Position numbers and translations under genes: made by a program. 64,000 bases of DNA from Marinobacter sp. es.042. GTDB lineage: Bacteria; Pseudomonadota; Gammaproteobacteria; Pseudomonadales; Oleiphilaceae. Positions 31,034 to 39,382 of this stretch are shown here, piece by piece. Positions within the stretch are counted from its first letter, which is position 1, and each line of letters opens with the position of its first letter. The notes beneath the pieces were generated by a model. It worked only from the letters and a program-made list of their open reading frames with translations, did not search any database and was not told the origin of the DNA. Location: NCBI RefSeq assembly GCF_900188315.1, contig NZ_LT897781.1, forward strand, positions 2,356,001-2,420,000, in the 5' to 3' direction.

Positions 31034-32704
31034 TCACTTCCCGCTTTTCCAGCCATTTGTGATCGGATAGCGCCGGTCTTTACCAAACCCGCGCTCCGTA
31101 ATGCGGACGCCGATCGGTGCCTGCCTGCGTTTATACTCGTTGATATCTACCAGGCGAATAACCCGCTCGACATCTACTCGTTCGAAACCTTCCGCAACGA
31201 TCGCATCGGCACTGAAATCCCGCTCGACATACAGATTCAGGATCTGGTCGAGCACATCGTAACCGGGCAGGCTGTCTTCATCTTTCTGGTCCGGCGCCAG
31301 CTCTGCCGACGGCGGGCGGGTAATCACCCGCTCGGGAATGACTTCGCCCTCCGAGAGCGTGTTGCGGTATTGGGCCAGACGGAACACCAAGGTTTTAGGC
31401 ACATCCTTTAGAACGTCAAAGCCGCCCGCCATATCGCCATAAAGCGTTGAGTAGCCCACTGCCATCTCGCTCTTGTTCCCGGTAGTCAGCACCAGCGAAC
31501 CAAACTTGTTGGATAGGGACATTAGCAAGACGCCGCGCAGACGTGCCTGCAGGTTTTCCTCGGTCGTGTCTGGCGTGGTGCCCTCGAAAGGCCCGGCCAG
31601 AGTTTCCATGAAGGCGTCGTACATCGGCTCAATCGAAAACACGTCGTACTGCACGTCGAGGGCAACGGCCTCCGCTTCGGCATCCTCAAGGCTCATGCTG
31701 GAGGTGTAGCGAAACGGCATCATCACCGCGCGTACCCGATCCTTGCCCAGTGCATCGACGGCAACCGCCAGAGTCACTGCCGAGTCGATACCGCCTGAAA
31801 GCCCCAGAACCACCGATTTGAATCCGTTCTTGTTGACGTAATCCCGAACACCCGTCACCAGGGCGCTGTAGACATTGGCCTCCAGCGTAGGCTCTTCCGG
31901 CAAGGCCTGGGATACCGGCTGACAATGGTGCTCGCACAGAAAGTCGACCGGATATAATCCCTCACCAAACTGCGGGGCCTCTGCAGTCAGCATTCCGGAA
32001 TGGTCAAACACCATGGAGCCACCGTCAAAAACAAGCTCGTCCTGACCGCCCACCAGATTCACGTAAACGATACTGACCAGATTCTCCCGGGACTTCCGCT
32101 CAAGCAACGCCTTCCTGCGTGCCTGTTTATCGATATCGTAGGGCGAGGCATTGAGGTTCAGGATGAGACGAGCACCTGCAGCGGCGCTGTCCTCCACCGG
32201 CCCCTCCTTCCATAGATCCTCACACACAGTAATTCCCACCGGAACGCCCCGGATATCCAGAGTCAGGACATCTTGGCCCTCGGCAAAGTAACGCTTCTCG
32301 TCGAAGACCTGATAGTTGGGCGGGAAACGCTTGAAATACCGACCAGTAATTTCGCCGCCGTCGATAACCACCGCCGCGTTATACAGCAGCGCGCCATGGC
32401 GAAGGGGAGCACCGATAACGATCACCGAATCCAGCCTTTCCGCCTGCAGCCTTTCCAGCGCCTCATTTACGCGAACTTCCATGCTGGGCCGCAAGAGCAA
32501 ATCTTCAGGTGGATAGCCAGTCAGGCAAAGCTCCGGGAACACCACCACGTCCGCCTGATGCTCGGACGATGCCCGTCGGGCTGCGTCCAGAACTAGCTCG
32601 GTATTGCCAGGAATATCGCCCACCAGGAAATCCAACTGGGCCATCACCACCCGCAATTTTCTGGGAGACTCCCCGGACGCTGCCTGGTTTCCGGACACGG
32701 ACAT
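31034..32704 (-). CDS. nadE: Glutamine-dependent NAD+ synthetase
   Basis: A 556-residue two-domain enzyme amidating nicotinate adenine dinucleotide. The N-terminal nitrilase/glutaminase domain shows the Glu (FPELCLTGYPPEDLLL), Lys (around KRFPPNYQVFDEK) and Cys (GITVCEDLW) triad. The C-terminal synthetase domain carries the ATP-pyrophosphatase loop LGLSGGIDSAV near residue 306. The start is fixed by AGGAG nine bases before the ATG; the frame continues 65 codons upstream through the divergent pilS promoter region. As I recall, nadE lies elsewhere in P. aeruginosa, so its place between bamD and pilS is noteworthy. Confidence 0.95.
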   Translation of the reverse strand: MSVSGNQAASGESPRKLRVVMAQLDFLVGDIPGNTELVLDAARRASSEHQADVVVFPELCLTGYPPEDLLLRPSMEVRVNEALERLQAERLDSVIVIGAPLRHGALLYNAAVVIDGGEITGRYFKRFPPNYQVFDEKRYFAEGQDVLTLDIRGVPVGITVCEDLWKEGPVEDSAAAGARLILNLNASPYDIDKQARRKALLERKSRENLVSIVYVNLVGGQDELVFDGGSMVFDHSGMLTAEAPQFGEGLYPVDFLCEHHCQPVSQALPEEPTLEANVYSALVTGVRDYVNKNGFKSVVLGLSGGIDSAVTLAVAVDALGKDRVRAVMMPFRYTSSMSLEDAEAEAVALDVQYDVFSIEPMYDAFMETLAGPFEGTTPDTTEENLQARLRGVLLMSLSNKFGSLVLTTGNKSEMAVGYSTLYGDMAGGFDVLKDVPKTLVFRLAQYRNTLSEGEVIPERVITRPPSAELAPDQKDEDSLPGYDVLDQILNLYVERDFSADAIVAEGFERVDVERVIRLVDINEYKRRQAPIGVRITERGFGKDRRYPITNGWKSGK

Positions 32705-32797
32705 AAATCGGCTCCTGTAACTCATTGCCATGAAAAGGCTATTATAACCCCGCATAGGCGTGGATTTCTTCCGACCAACAGCGGATTCCTGTAAATC

Positions 32798-34453
32798 ATG
32801 GCAGCAGATACACCAGTACGAACGGCCGAAGCGCTCGGCCCGGCCCCTTCGACACCGTCCGGAATGCAACAGGCAAAGCTGTTCAGGATCTACAACCACT
32901 ACCGACTGGTAGTAAGCCTGATGCTGGTGGCGCTGTTATTCGTGGATCCCGTCAACTTTGATATGCGTTTCCGACTGCTGGATTATTATCAGGCCGGCGT
33001 TTCCGCCTACCTCGGCCTGAACGCGTTTATTGCGTTGCTTCTGATCGCCGGATTTCACCCCAGCCAGCGCCATATAACGCTATCGATTCTGCTGGATATT
33101 CTCATCATGCATGGCCTGCTGCTTGCCAGCACAGGCATTACCAACGGCCTGGCCAACCTGGTGATTGTGTCTGTTGCGGCGGGCAACATCCTGACCCCGA
33201 GTCGCATGGGAACCTTTTACGCGGCTCTGGCTGCGATCTGCTCCCTGGGCATATCCGGATGGGCCGTGCTTGCGCTGGATGAGTCCGCCGACGATATCGT
33301 GCGGGCCGGCTCACTGGGCATCCTTTATTTTGCGGCGGCTTTCGTCCTGCAAAGCATTTCGCGCCGAATGATGCGCAGCGAGGCTCTGGCCAGCAGCCGA
33401 GCGCGCAGCATTGCCGAATTGGAGCAGATCAATCAGCAGATTATCCAGCGCATGCGTACCGGCATACTCGTACTGGACCGTTTCGGCCAGATCCGCGTTG
33501 CCAACGCGGCCGCGGAAGAACTCTTGTACGGCGCACCCAAAACCTCGGTACCGATTAACCAGCGCGCAAACGTGTTACCCAAACCTCTGAAGCAAGGTCT
33601 GGATGCATGGCTCAAGGACCCTACACAGCGAATTGAGCCGTTCCAGCCCTCACCAACCTCGCCACTGCTGCAGGCCAACTTTACCCAACTGGATCAGGAG
33701 CGGGGCGACCAGATCCTCGTGTTCATCGAAGACATGAGCAAAGTCACCCAGCAGGCCCAGCAGATGAAACTGGCTTCACTGGGCCGTCTGACTGCCGGCA
33801 TCGCCCATGAAATCCGCAATCCGCTGGGCGCAATCAGCCACGCGGCGCAACTCATGGAAGAATCCCCCAATCTGGAACCCGGCGACCGTCAGATGCTGGA
33901 GATCATCCGGCGCCATTCCCGAAGGGTAAATGGCATCATCGAGAATGTACTGGATCTTTCAAGGCGCCGGGCGGCCAATGCGGATCTGATCGAACTGGCT
34001 CCCTGGCTCCAGGAATTTCGGGAAGACTTCCTGCAAACGCAAGACGATGACTGCACCACAGCCAACATCGTTCTGAAAATCGATCCGCAACTGCCGCCAG
34101 CCCGATTCGACAAAAGCCAGATTGAACAGGTGATGGTGAACCTTTGCGACAACGGGTTACGCTACAGTGAACAGCACTCGGGGCAGCGAAAGATCGGCAT
34201 CCATGCCGGGGCAACGGAGGACGGGGAACGGGCCTATATCGATGTGCGCGACCAAGGGCCTGGCATCACGCCGGAACACAGGCGCTCTGTCTTTGAACCA
34301 TTTTTTACCACAGACAAAGCGGGCACTGGCCTCGGGCTTTATCTGGCCCGGGAACTGTGCGAGGCTAATCAGGCGCATCTTTCTCTGGTAGAAGATAACA
34401 AGCCCGGCTGCTGTTTTCGCATTACATTTGCTCACCCGGGACGAATGATCTGA
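32798..34453 (+). CDS. pilS: Sensor histidine kinase PilS
   Basis: A 551-residue membrane kinase controlling type IV pilin expression. About six hydrophobic segments lie between residues 36 and 187. A PAS-like domain follows at about residues 205-315. The HisKA domain has phospho-acceptor H337 in AGIAHEIRNPLGA, and the HATPase domain has the N box VMVNLCDNGLRYS and G boxes DQGPGI and GTGLGLYLARELC. In Pseudomonas PilS monitors the pilin level in the membrane and acts on PilR. pilR follows 57 bases later. It is divergent from nadE with a 93-base gap. Confidence 0.96.
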   Translation: MAADTPVRTAEALGPAPSTPSGMQQAKLFRIYNHYRLVVSLMLVALLFVDPVNFDMRFRLLDYYQAGVSAYLGLNAFIALLLIAGFHPSQRHITLSILLDILIMHGLLLASTGITNGLANLVIVSVAAGNILTPSRMGTFYAALAAICSLGISGWAVLALDESADDIVRAGSLGILYFAAAFVLQSISRRMMRSEALASSRARSIAELEQINQQIIQRMRTGILVLDRFGQIRVANAAAEELLYGAPKTSVPINQRANVLPKPLKQGLDAWLKDPTQRIEPFQPSPTSPLLQANFTQLDQERGDQILVFIEDMSKVTQQAQQMKLASLGRLTAGIAHEIRNPLGAISHAAQLMEESPNLEPGDRQMLEIIRRHSRRVNGIIENVLDLSRRRAANADLIELAPWLQEFREDFLQTQDDDCTTANIVLKIDPQLPPARFDKSQIEQVMVNLCDNGLRYSEQHSGQRKIGIHAGATEDGERAYIDVRDQGPGITPEHRRSVFEPFFTTDKAGTGLGLYLARELCEANQAHLSLVEDNKPGCCFRITFAHPGRMI

Positions 34454-34510
34454 ACCGGCGCCCGCGGATAGTGGGCGCTCGAACAACGACATGGAACCGA
34501 CGATAAAAAG

Positions 34511-35899
34511 ATGACCACATACACAGCGCTGATCGTTGATGATGAACCGGACATCCGGGAGTTACTTGAAATCACCCTCACCCGGATGGGCATAACAACG
34601 CTTACGGCACCCGACCTCACCAGCGCCCGGAAATTGTTGGAACAGAACATCACCCATCTCTGCCTGACCGACATGAACCTGCCAGACGGCAATGGCATCG
34701 AACTCGTGCAGTGGATTCAGAAACATTCTCCCGCCACGCCTGTCGCCGTAATCACAGCCTACGGCAATATGGATACCGCGATTGAATCGCTTAAAGCCGG
34801 GGCCTTTGATTTCGTCTCAAAACCTGTGGAACTGCCCCGATTAAGGGAGCTGGTCAATAGCGCCCTCAAACTCGCTGAGCCCAAGGCAGACGCGGAAGAT
34901 GCAGCCGACGAGCCAGGCCTGCTGCTGGGCAAATCGCCAGAGATTCGAAAACTCAGGAACCAGACCCGAAAACTGGCCAGAAGCCAGGCACCGGTCTTTA
35001 TCAGTGGCGAGTCTGGCAGCGGCAAGGAGCTGGTAGCCAGAATGATCCATCTGCAGGGTCCCCGCCGCGAAGGACCGTTCATCGCCGTTAACTGCGGCGC
35101 GATTCCCTCGGAGTTGATGGAGAGCGAATTCTTCGGCCACAAGAAAGGCAGCTTTACCGGGGCCGTGGAGAACAAAGACGGCCTGTTCCGCTCTGCCAAC
35201 GGCGGCACCCTATTCCTTGATGAAGTGGCGGACCTGCCCCTGGCCATGCAGGTGAAGCTTCTCCGCGCTATACAGGAAAAAGCCGTGCGACCGGTTGGCG
35301 ATACCAAGGAAGTGCCCGTTGACATCCGGGTACTGAGCGCCACCCACAAGAATCTGCCGGAGCTGGTCCAGGAAGGCAGTTTCCGACAAGATCTTTTCTA
35401 CCGGATTAACGTGATCGAACTCGCAGTGCCACCCTTGAGAGAGCGGCCGGATGATATTTCTCTGCTTTCGAATCACATTCTTGAACGGATTGCGAACGAG
35501 TATGAGTGTGCCCCTGCCTCGTTAACGCCAGCGGCCGTGGACAGACTGCAAGGCTATGACTTTCCGGGCAATGTCCGGGAACTGGAAAACGTCTTGGAGC
35601 GGGCTTTCACACTGTGCGACGCTGACCAGATCGATGCTGATGATCTGCATCTTGGGAATGGTGTTCAGCATGCAGCTTCTGCCTCGCAGATCATTGCTGA
35701 AGGCCAGGTTGGCGAGGGAGAAGGAATCGCCGTGCCCGATGGGGAAATCGATCTGGAGGGGTATCTGGAGAAGATTGAGCGACAAGCGATTGAGAAGGCG
35801 CTCGAAGCGACTCGGTGGAACAAAACTGCAGCTGCAAAAAGACTGGGAATCAGTTTTCGGGCACTGCGATATCGATTAAAGAAGCTAGGCATGGAATAG
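34511..35899 (+). CDS. pilR: Sigma-54-dependent response regulator PilR
   Basis: A 462-residue NtrC-family activator. The receiver domain (residues about 1-120) has the phosphorylated D54 in LTDMNLPDG. The AAA+ domain has Walker A GESGSGKE near residue 168 and Walker B GGTLFLDEV. The sigma-54 contact loop reads GSFTGA instead of GAFTGA. A C-terminal Fis-type helix-turn-helix (about residues 420-460, KTAAAKRLGISFRALRYRLKK) binds DNA. The expected main target is the pilA promoter, which is not in this window. Confidence 0.96.
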   Translation: MTTYTALIVDDEPDIRELLEITLTRMGITTLTAPDLTSARKLLEQNITHLCLTDMNLPDGNGIELVQWIQKHSPATPVAVITAYGNMDTAIESLKAGAFDFVSKPVELPRLRELVNSALKLAEPKADAEDAADEPGLLLGKSPEIRKLRNQTRKLARSQAPVFISGESGSGKELVARMIHLQGPRREGPFIAVNCGAIPSELMESEFFGHKKGSFTGAVENKDGLFRSANGGTLFLDEVADLPLAMQVKLLRAIQEKAVRPVGDTKEVPVDIRVLSATHKNLPELVQEGSFRQDLFYRINVIELAVPPLRERPDDISLLSNHILERIANEYECAPASLTPAAVDRLQGYDFPGNVRELENVLERAFTLCDADQIDADDLHLGNGVQHAASASQIIAEGQVGEGEGIAVPDGEIDLEGYLEKIERQAIEKALEATRWNKTAAAKRLGISFRALRYRLKKLGME

Positions 35900-36021
35900 C
35901 TATCTCCACAGATGGTTGTCCTTTTTCTCAACTATAGGTCGCATTCAGACATATAATAATTCAATGCCTCATCACAGGACGTGAGAGGTTAATTACTTGA
36001 TCTACCTACAAGGATGTAACA

Positions 36022-36591
36022 ATGAATTTCTCGCTAAAAAAGCAAGGCTTCACCCTGGTTGAAGCAGTTGTCACTGTGGCACTGATTGCCATCACGGCAA
36101 GCGTGGCCAGCATTTCGTGGAGCGGCGTTGTTTCCGCCAGTCGGCATAATGATCTGGTTAATGGCACACATAGACTGTTCGCAACCGCTCGCAGCTTTGC
36201 CGTTCATCAGGGAACCCTCACCACAGTCTGCCCACTCTCTGCGCAACGGCAGTGCGTTGACGACTGGAACCAACCTGTCTCAGTCTTCCCGGACATGAAC
36301 AACGACAAACGTCCGGATTCGAACAAGGTTCACAAAGTCCTTGAACTCACTAAAACCGGCTCCCATCTCTTTTCAAGGACAGCGGGGAGAGGTTACTTCC
36401 AGTTTTCATCGGACGGCATGAGCCACGGCACGATGGGAAGCCTCGTCGCATGCTCACGTTTGAATACAGCCGAATTCGAAATGACTTATATGGCCATCAA
36501 TATAGGTGGTCGCCTGAGATCACTGAGGGACAAGAACCGCGACGGCAAGATAACACTCCCCTGGGGAACCATAATCAAGTGCCCCGGTTGA
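36022..36591 (+). CDS. fimT: FimT/GspH-type minor pilin
   Basis: A 189-residue type IV pilin-like protein. The class III signal is MNFSLKKQG|FTLVEAVVTVALIA, with cleavage after G9 and Glu at mature position 5. A GspH/FimT-like globular domain follows, with two Cys pairs (CPLSAQRQC near residues 74-82, and CSR...KCPG towards the end). AAGGA precedes the ATG. A TATAAT at 35952-35957 could be its -10, though no clear -35 was seen. A hairpin between it and the next gene suggests it may be partly separate. It occupies the fimT position of Pseudomonas. Confidence 0.85.
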   Translation: MNFSLKKQGFTLVEAVVTVALIAITASVASISWSGVVSASRHNDLVNGTHRLFATARSFAVHQGTLTTVCPLSAQRQCVDDWNQPVSVFPDMNNDKRPDSNKVHKVLELTKTGSHLFSRTAGRGYFQFSSDGMSHGTMGSLVACSRLNTAEFEMTYMAINIGGRLRSLRDKNRDGKITLPWGTIIKCPG

Positions 36592-36653
36592 CGCATAAAA
36601 TCAGGCATGAACCGCTCGCCCCCTTAATCCTGCCATTCGTCGCCGAAACGATG

Positions 36654-36672
36654 CAGAGTGAAAAACACTCTG
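36654..36672 (+). terminator. Hairpin between fimT-like gene and fimU (weak terminator)
   Basis: CAGAGTG-AAAAA-CACTCTG, a 7-bp stem followed by TTTCAATA. The tail is short, so termination would be partial at best. Confidence 0.4.
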
Positions 36673-36707
36673 TTTCAATAGGACAATAGCTAAGAACAGG
36701 ATTGGAT

Positions 36708-37190
36708 ATGATAAAAAAAACCTCGGGTTTCACTCTTATAGAGTTGATGATTACCGTCGTTCTCCTAGCGATTGTGGCTGCAGTTGCGGTCCCTGGCTTT
36801 AATCGGGCGATCGAAGGAAACAGACTGGTATCGGGCACCAACCTATTGGTGTCATCGATCAAACTTGCGAGAACCGAAGCCATCAAACGCGGCACGGCTG
36901 TCACGCTGAGTACCGATGGAGGTCTGGGCGGGGGCTGGTGCGTCCATACTGGCGACGCAACTGGCGACTGCGCCAATGATCAGATAAGGGCATTCGAAGC
37001 CCCTCAGAGCCTGACATTCACCGAGACCGCCGGCGATCTGGTTTTTGATCGAAGGGGATTCCTGATCCCGCAGACTGCGCAGTCCTTCACCATTGCGCCC
37101 AATGGGTGTGCCTCGGGCGCCAATACCTTCCGGACTATCCGTATCAGCCCGGTAGGCAGAACCGAGATTGATGGCGGAGCATGCCCATGA
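36708..37190 (+). CDS. fimU: Minor pilin FimU (GspH/FimT family)
   Basis: A 160-residue prepilin with class III signal MIKKTSG|FTLIELMITVVLLAIVAAVAVPGF, cleaved after G7, Glu5 present. The globular part has two disulfide-capable Cys pairs (GGWCVHTGDATGDC and the C-terminal ANGC...GGACP). The start is the ATG at 36708 rather than the TTG two codons before. In Pseudomonas FimU joins PilV, PilW, PilX and PilE in a tip complex that primes pilus assembly. Its stop overlaps the pilV ATG. Confidence 0.9.
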   Translation: MIKKTSGFTLIELMITVVLLAIVAAVAVPGFNRAIEGNRLVSGTNLLVSSIKLARTEAIKRGTAVTLSTDGGLGGGWCVHTGDATGDCANDQIRAFEAPQSLTFTETAGDLVFDRRGFLIPQTAQSFTIAPNGCASGANTFRTIRISPVGRTEIDGGACP

Positions 37191-37675
37191 AACATTCTCT
37201 AACACGGAAACCCGGAGCACGATCTTTTGCTTTTCCGGTTAACAAACAGTCGGGCGTTGGCCTTATCGAAATAATGGTGGCGGTGTTGGTGCTCGGCATC
37301 GGGATCCTGGGGATAGCATCAACCCAAATCATATCGTTACAAATGAACACCCAATCCCAGAATCGCAGTCAGGCGGTTTTGTTGGCAGAGGATCTTCTCG
37401 ACAGGATCCGCGCAAACTCCGACAACCCCGGGGCTTACGCGCTCGCACAAGGCGATGCGCAAGGGGCAAACAATGGCGCATGCGATACGTCGTTCGTTCC
37501 CGGAAATGCCTCGGTAAGCGCCAATGACATCGCAGCATGGGAAAACAACCTTGCCTGTTTACTACCTGCAGCCGAGAGAACCGTTGCAATAAACGGCGAT
37601 ACCGTGACGGTGACCATCGACTGGGATCAGGATGATGCCGCCATGAACCCTGTTGTAGTGAGGACACAGATTTGA
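37187..37675 (+). CDS. pilV: Minor pilin PilV
   Basis: A 162-residue prepilin with an unusually long positively charged leader (about 22 residues) before SG|VGLIEIMVAVLVLGIGILGIAST, cleavage after Gly and Glu at mature position 5. The PilV family stretch NRSQAVLLAEDLLDRIRAN follows. The ATG at 37187 overlaps the fimU stop (ATGA) and has GGAG seven bases upstream; an ATG two codons earlier is less well placed. Its stop overlaps the pilW start. PilV is a tip-complex subunit analogous to GspI. Confidence 0.92.
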   Translation: MKHSLTRKPGARSFAFPVNKQSGVGLIEIMVAVLVLGIGILGIASTQIISLQMNTQSQNRSQAVLLAEDLLDRIRANSDNPGAYALAQGDAQGANNGACDTSFVPGNASVSANDIAAWENNLACLLPAAERTVAINGDTVTVTIDWDQDDAAMNPVVVRTQI

Positions 37676-38811
37676 TGATGCACAAGTCGAAATCTTACGC
37701 CCGGTTACCAAGGCCTGCCCCGCTAGCCCCACAGACCGGCCTGTCACTGGTCGAGCTGATCATTTCGCTGGCTCTTGGTCTCATTATTACCCTGGGTGTC
37801 ACCCAAATTTACCTCAGCGGCAATGACACCTATCGTCAGACCCAGGGGCTTGCGCACGCCCAGGAAAGCACACGCTTTGTCTCCGCGGTTTTATCCCCGG
37901 ATCTGCGATCTGCGGGCAGTTTTGGCTGCCTGGCCGAAATGGGGCTGCCCCTGGATCAGGTTGTTGACAATCGCCTCAATGGCGGGCTGGTTGTCCCTCT
38001 GAGTCAACCCGTTCAGGGATGGGATTACACCGGGACGGGCCCCGGAGATAGCGTCACTCTGGCTGGGGCCCTGGCAACGCCGACCGCAGGGAACTGGGCG
38101 TCTGGCACAGCGGGCACCTCCCTGCCGGCGTCGCTTGCCGGATCCGTCGTCACCAATTCCGATGTCATTATCGTGAATGGCCTTACACCGCTGAGCGTGC
38201 CGGTGGATGCCGGCAATCCCCAGAATGGAAACAGTATCAACCTGACCGACAATTCTGGTGTTCCAGTTAATCGAATTGTTCTTGCAACTTTGGGAGATTG
38301 CTCAGAGGGCGAACTGTTCCAAAAGAGCAATAATGCCAATTCTAGCGCAATCACGATGGCAGGAGGCAATGTCAACCCGGGAAATAATGGCAACAATTTC
38401 AATCTCGCCTATGAGCCACAAACCAAAGTCTATGAATTCACCTCGATGGCTTATTACATTGGTCAAGGCACCAATGGCGAACCGGCCCTGTTCAGACGTC
38501 TAATGACGCCACTGCAGGCGCCTCAGGAGCTTGTCTCCGGTGTCGAAACGCTCCAGATTCTTTATGGAGTTGATACTGGCGGAAGCAATGCTGCCGACGA
38601 CTATGTTCCCGCTGACGAGGTAACTGACTGGGAGGAGGTCGCAAGTGTACGCTTTTCGGTTCTGACTCGGAGCCAGGACGATGTGCTTGACCAGCCAAAC
38701 GGTCGCAGTTTCGACATGCTGGGCAGCGAGATGAGCCAGGCGAATAACGGAGACAGCCGTGTTCGCATCGTCTCCGTAACTACAACATCATTGAGAGGGC
38801 GGATGGAATGA
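37675..38811 (+). CDS. pilW: Minor pilin PilW
   Basis: A 378-residue large minor pilin. The prepilin signal is QTG|LSLVELIISLALGLIITLGVTQIYLSG, cleaved after Gly, Glu at mature position 5, followed by the typical QESTRFVSAVLSPDLRSAG stretch. The C-terminal part includes QAPQELVSGVETLQILYGVD, shared by PilW/GspJ-like proteins. Its start (TGATG) overlaps pilV and its stop overlaps pilX (ATGA), so fimU to pilX are translationally coupled. Confidence 0.92.
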   Translation: MMHKSKSYARLPRPAPLAPQTGLSLVELIISLALGLIITLGVTQIYLSGNDTYRQTQGLAHAQESTRFVSAVLSPDLRSAGSFGCLAEMGLPLDQVVDNRLNGGLVVPLSQPVQGWDYTGTGPGDSVTLAGALATPTAGNWASGTAGTSLPASLAGSVVTNSDVIIVNGLTPLSVPVDAGNPQNGNSINLTDNSGVPVNRIVLATLGDCSEGELFQKSNNANSSAITMAGGNVNPGNNGNNFNLAYEPQTKVYEFTSMAYYIGQGTNGEPALFRRLMTPLQAPQELVSGVETLQILYGVDTGGSNAADDYVPADEVTDWEEVASVRFSVLTRSQDDVLDQPNGRSFDMLGSEMSQANNGDSRVRIVSVTTTSLRGRME

Positions 38812-39314
38812 TCAAGCGTGCAAACACACCAGTCATTAACTCGGCGCCTTTTTCTGCAACGCAGAGTGGGGCAACCCTGGTAGTGGCTCTGTTCATGCTT
38901 CTGCTTATCTCTCTTCTCGCGGTTGGCGGCATGCAGGGTTCCATCATGCAGGAGCGGATGGCCAGCAATGCACACGACGGAGCTATGTCCTTCCAGGCCT
39001 CTGAAGCTGGGCTTCGCCAGGGAGAAGCAGACCTGATAGGCAGCCTCGCCAGCCGCCAAACAGCATTCGCAACCAACAGGCTGACCACGCCCTGGAATTG
39101 GGATGGCAATAACCCTGCGGCTGCTGGAACCGGGAATGCTGGCGCCGGTGTCAGCGCTCAACCTGTTTATCATCAAGCGCGCTTAGCCGATGTATGTCCA
39201 ATCGAGCCTGGACAACCCTGTTTTGAGCGCTTCGAGGTAACCTCTCGCGGCCAGGGCGGCAGCCCGAACGCTATTAGCGTCGTACAGTCAACCGTGCTCT
39301 TACCCCCGGAGTAA
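38808..39314 (+). CDS. pilX: Minor pilin PilX
   Basis: A 168-residue pilin-like protein. The N-terminal segment is QSG|ATLVVALFMLLLISLLAVGGMQG. Mature position 5 is Val instead of Glu, which is compatible with a subunit placed at the very tip (GspK-like), since it needs no neighbour N-terminus to pair with. The PilX signature QERMASNAHDGAMSFQASEAGLRQGE follows. A short ORF and then pilY1 come after it. Confidence 0.9.
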   Translation: MIKRANTPVINSAPFSATQSGATLVVALFMLLLISLLAVGGMQGSIMQERMASNAHDGAMSFQASEAGLRQGEADLIGSLASRQTAFATNRLTTPWNWDGNNPAAAGTGNAGAGVSAQPVYHQARLADVCPIEPGQPCFERFEVTSRGQGGSPNAISVVQSTVLLPPE

Positions 39315-39316
39315 TC

Positions 39317-39382
39317 ATGAGCGCCATGCACACATCGCAGCCGAATCGTTGCCGTTTGCTCCAACTGGAGATTAAGCCATGA
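39317..39382 (+). CDS. Short ORF (21 residues) coupled to pilY1
   Basis: Between pilX and pilY1 an ATG two bases after the pilX stop opens a 21-codon frame (MSAMHTSQPNRCRLLQLEIKP) whose TGA overlaps the pilY1 ATG as ATGA. It fills the gap exactly and could carry ribosomes from pilX to pilY1. No similarity is recognised, and the frame may be chance. Confidence 0.3.
   Translation: MSAMHTSQPNRCRLLQLEIKP

Noticed and set aside
34511..35899. GSFTGA in place of GAFTGA in PilR as evidence against sigma-54 contact
   Set aside because: Ser at this position is a tolerated variant in NtrC-family activators as I recall, and all other AAA+ motifs are intact, so loss of function is not supported.
36076..36095. 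TGGCAC followed by TTGC, resembling a sigma-54 site, inside the fimT-like gene
   Set aside because: The GG and GC elements are 8 bases apart instead of the required 10, and the site lies in coding sequence.
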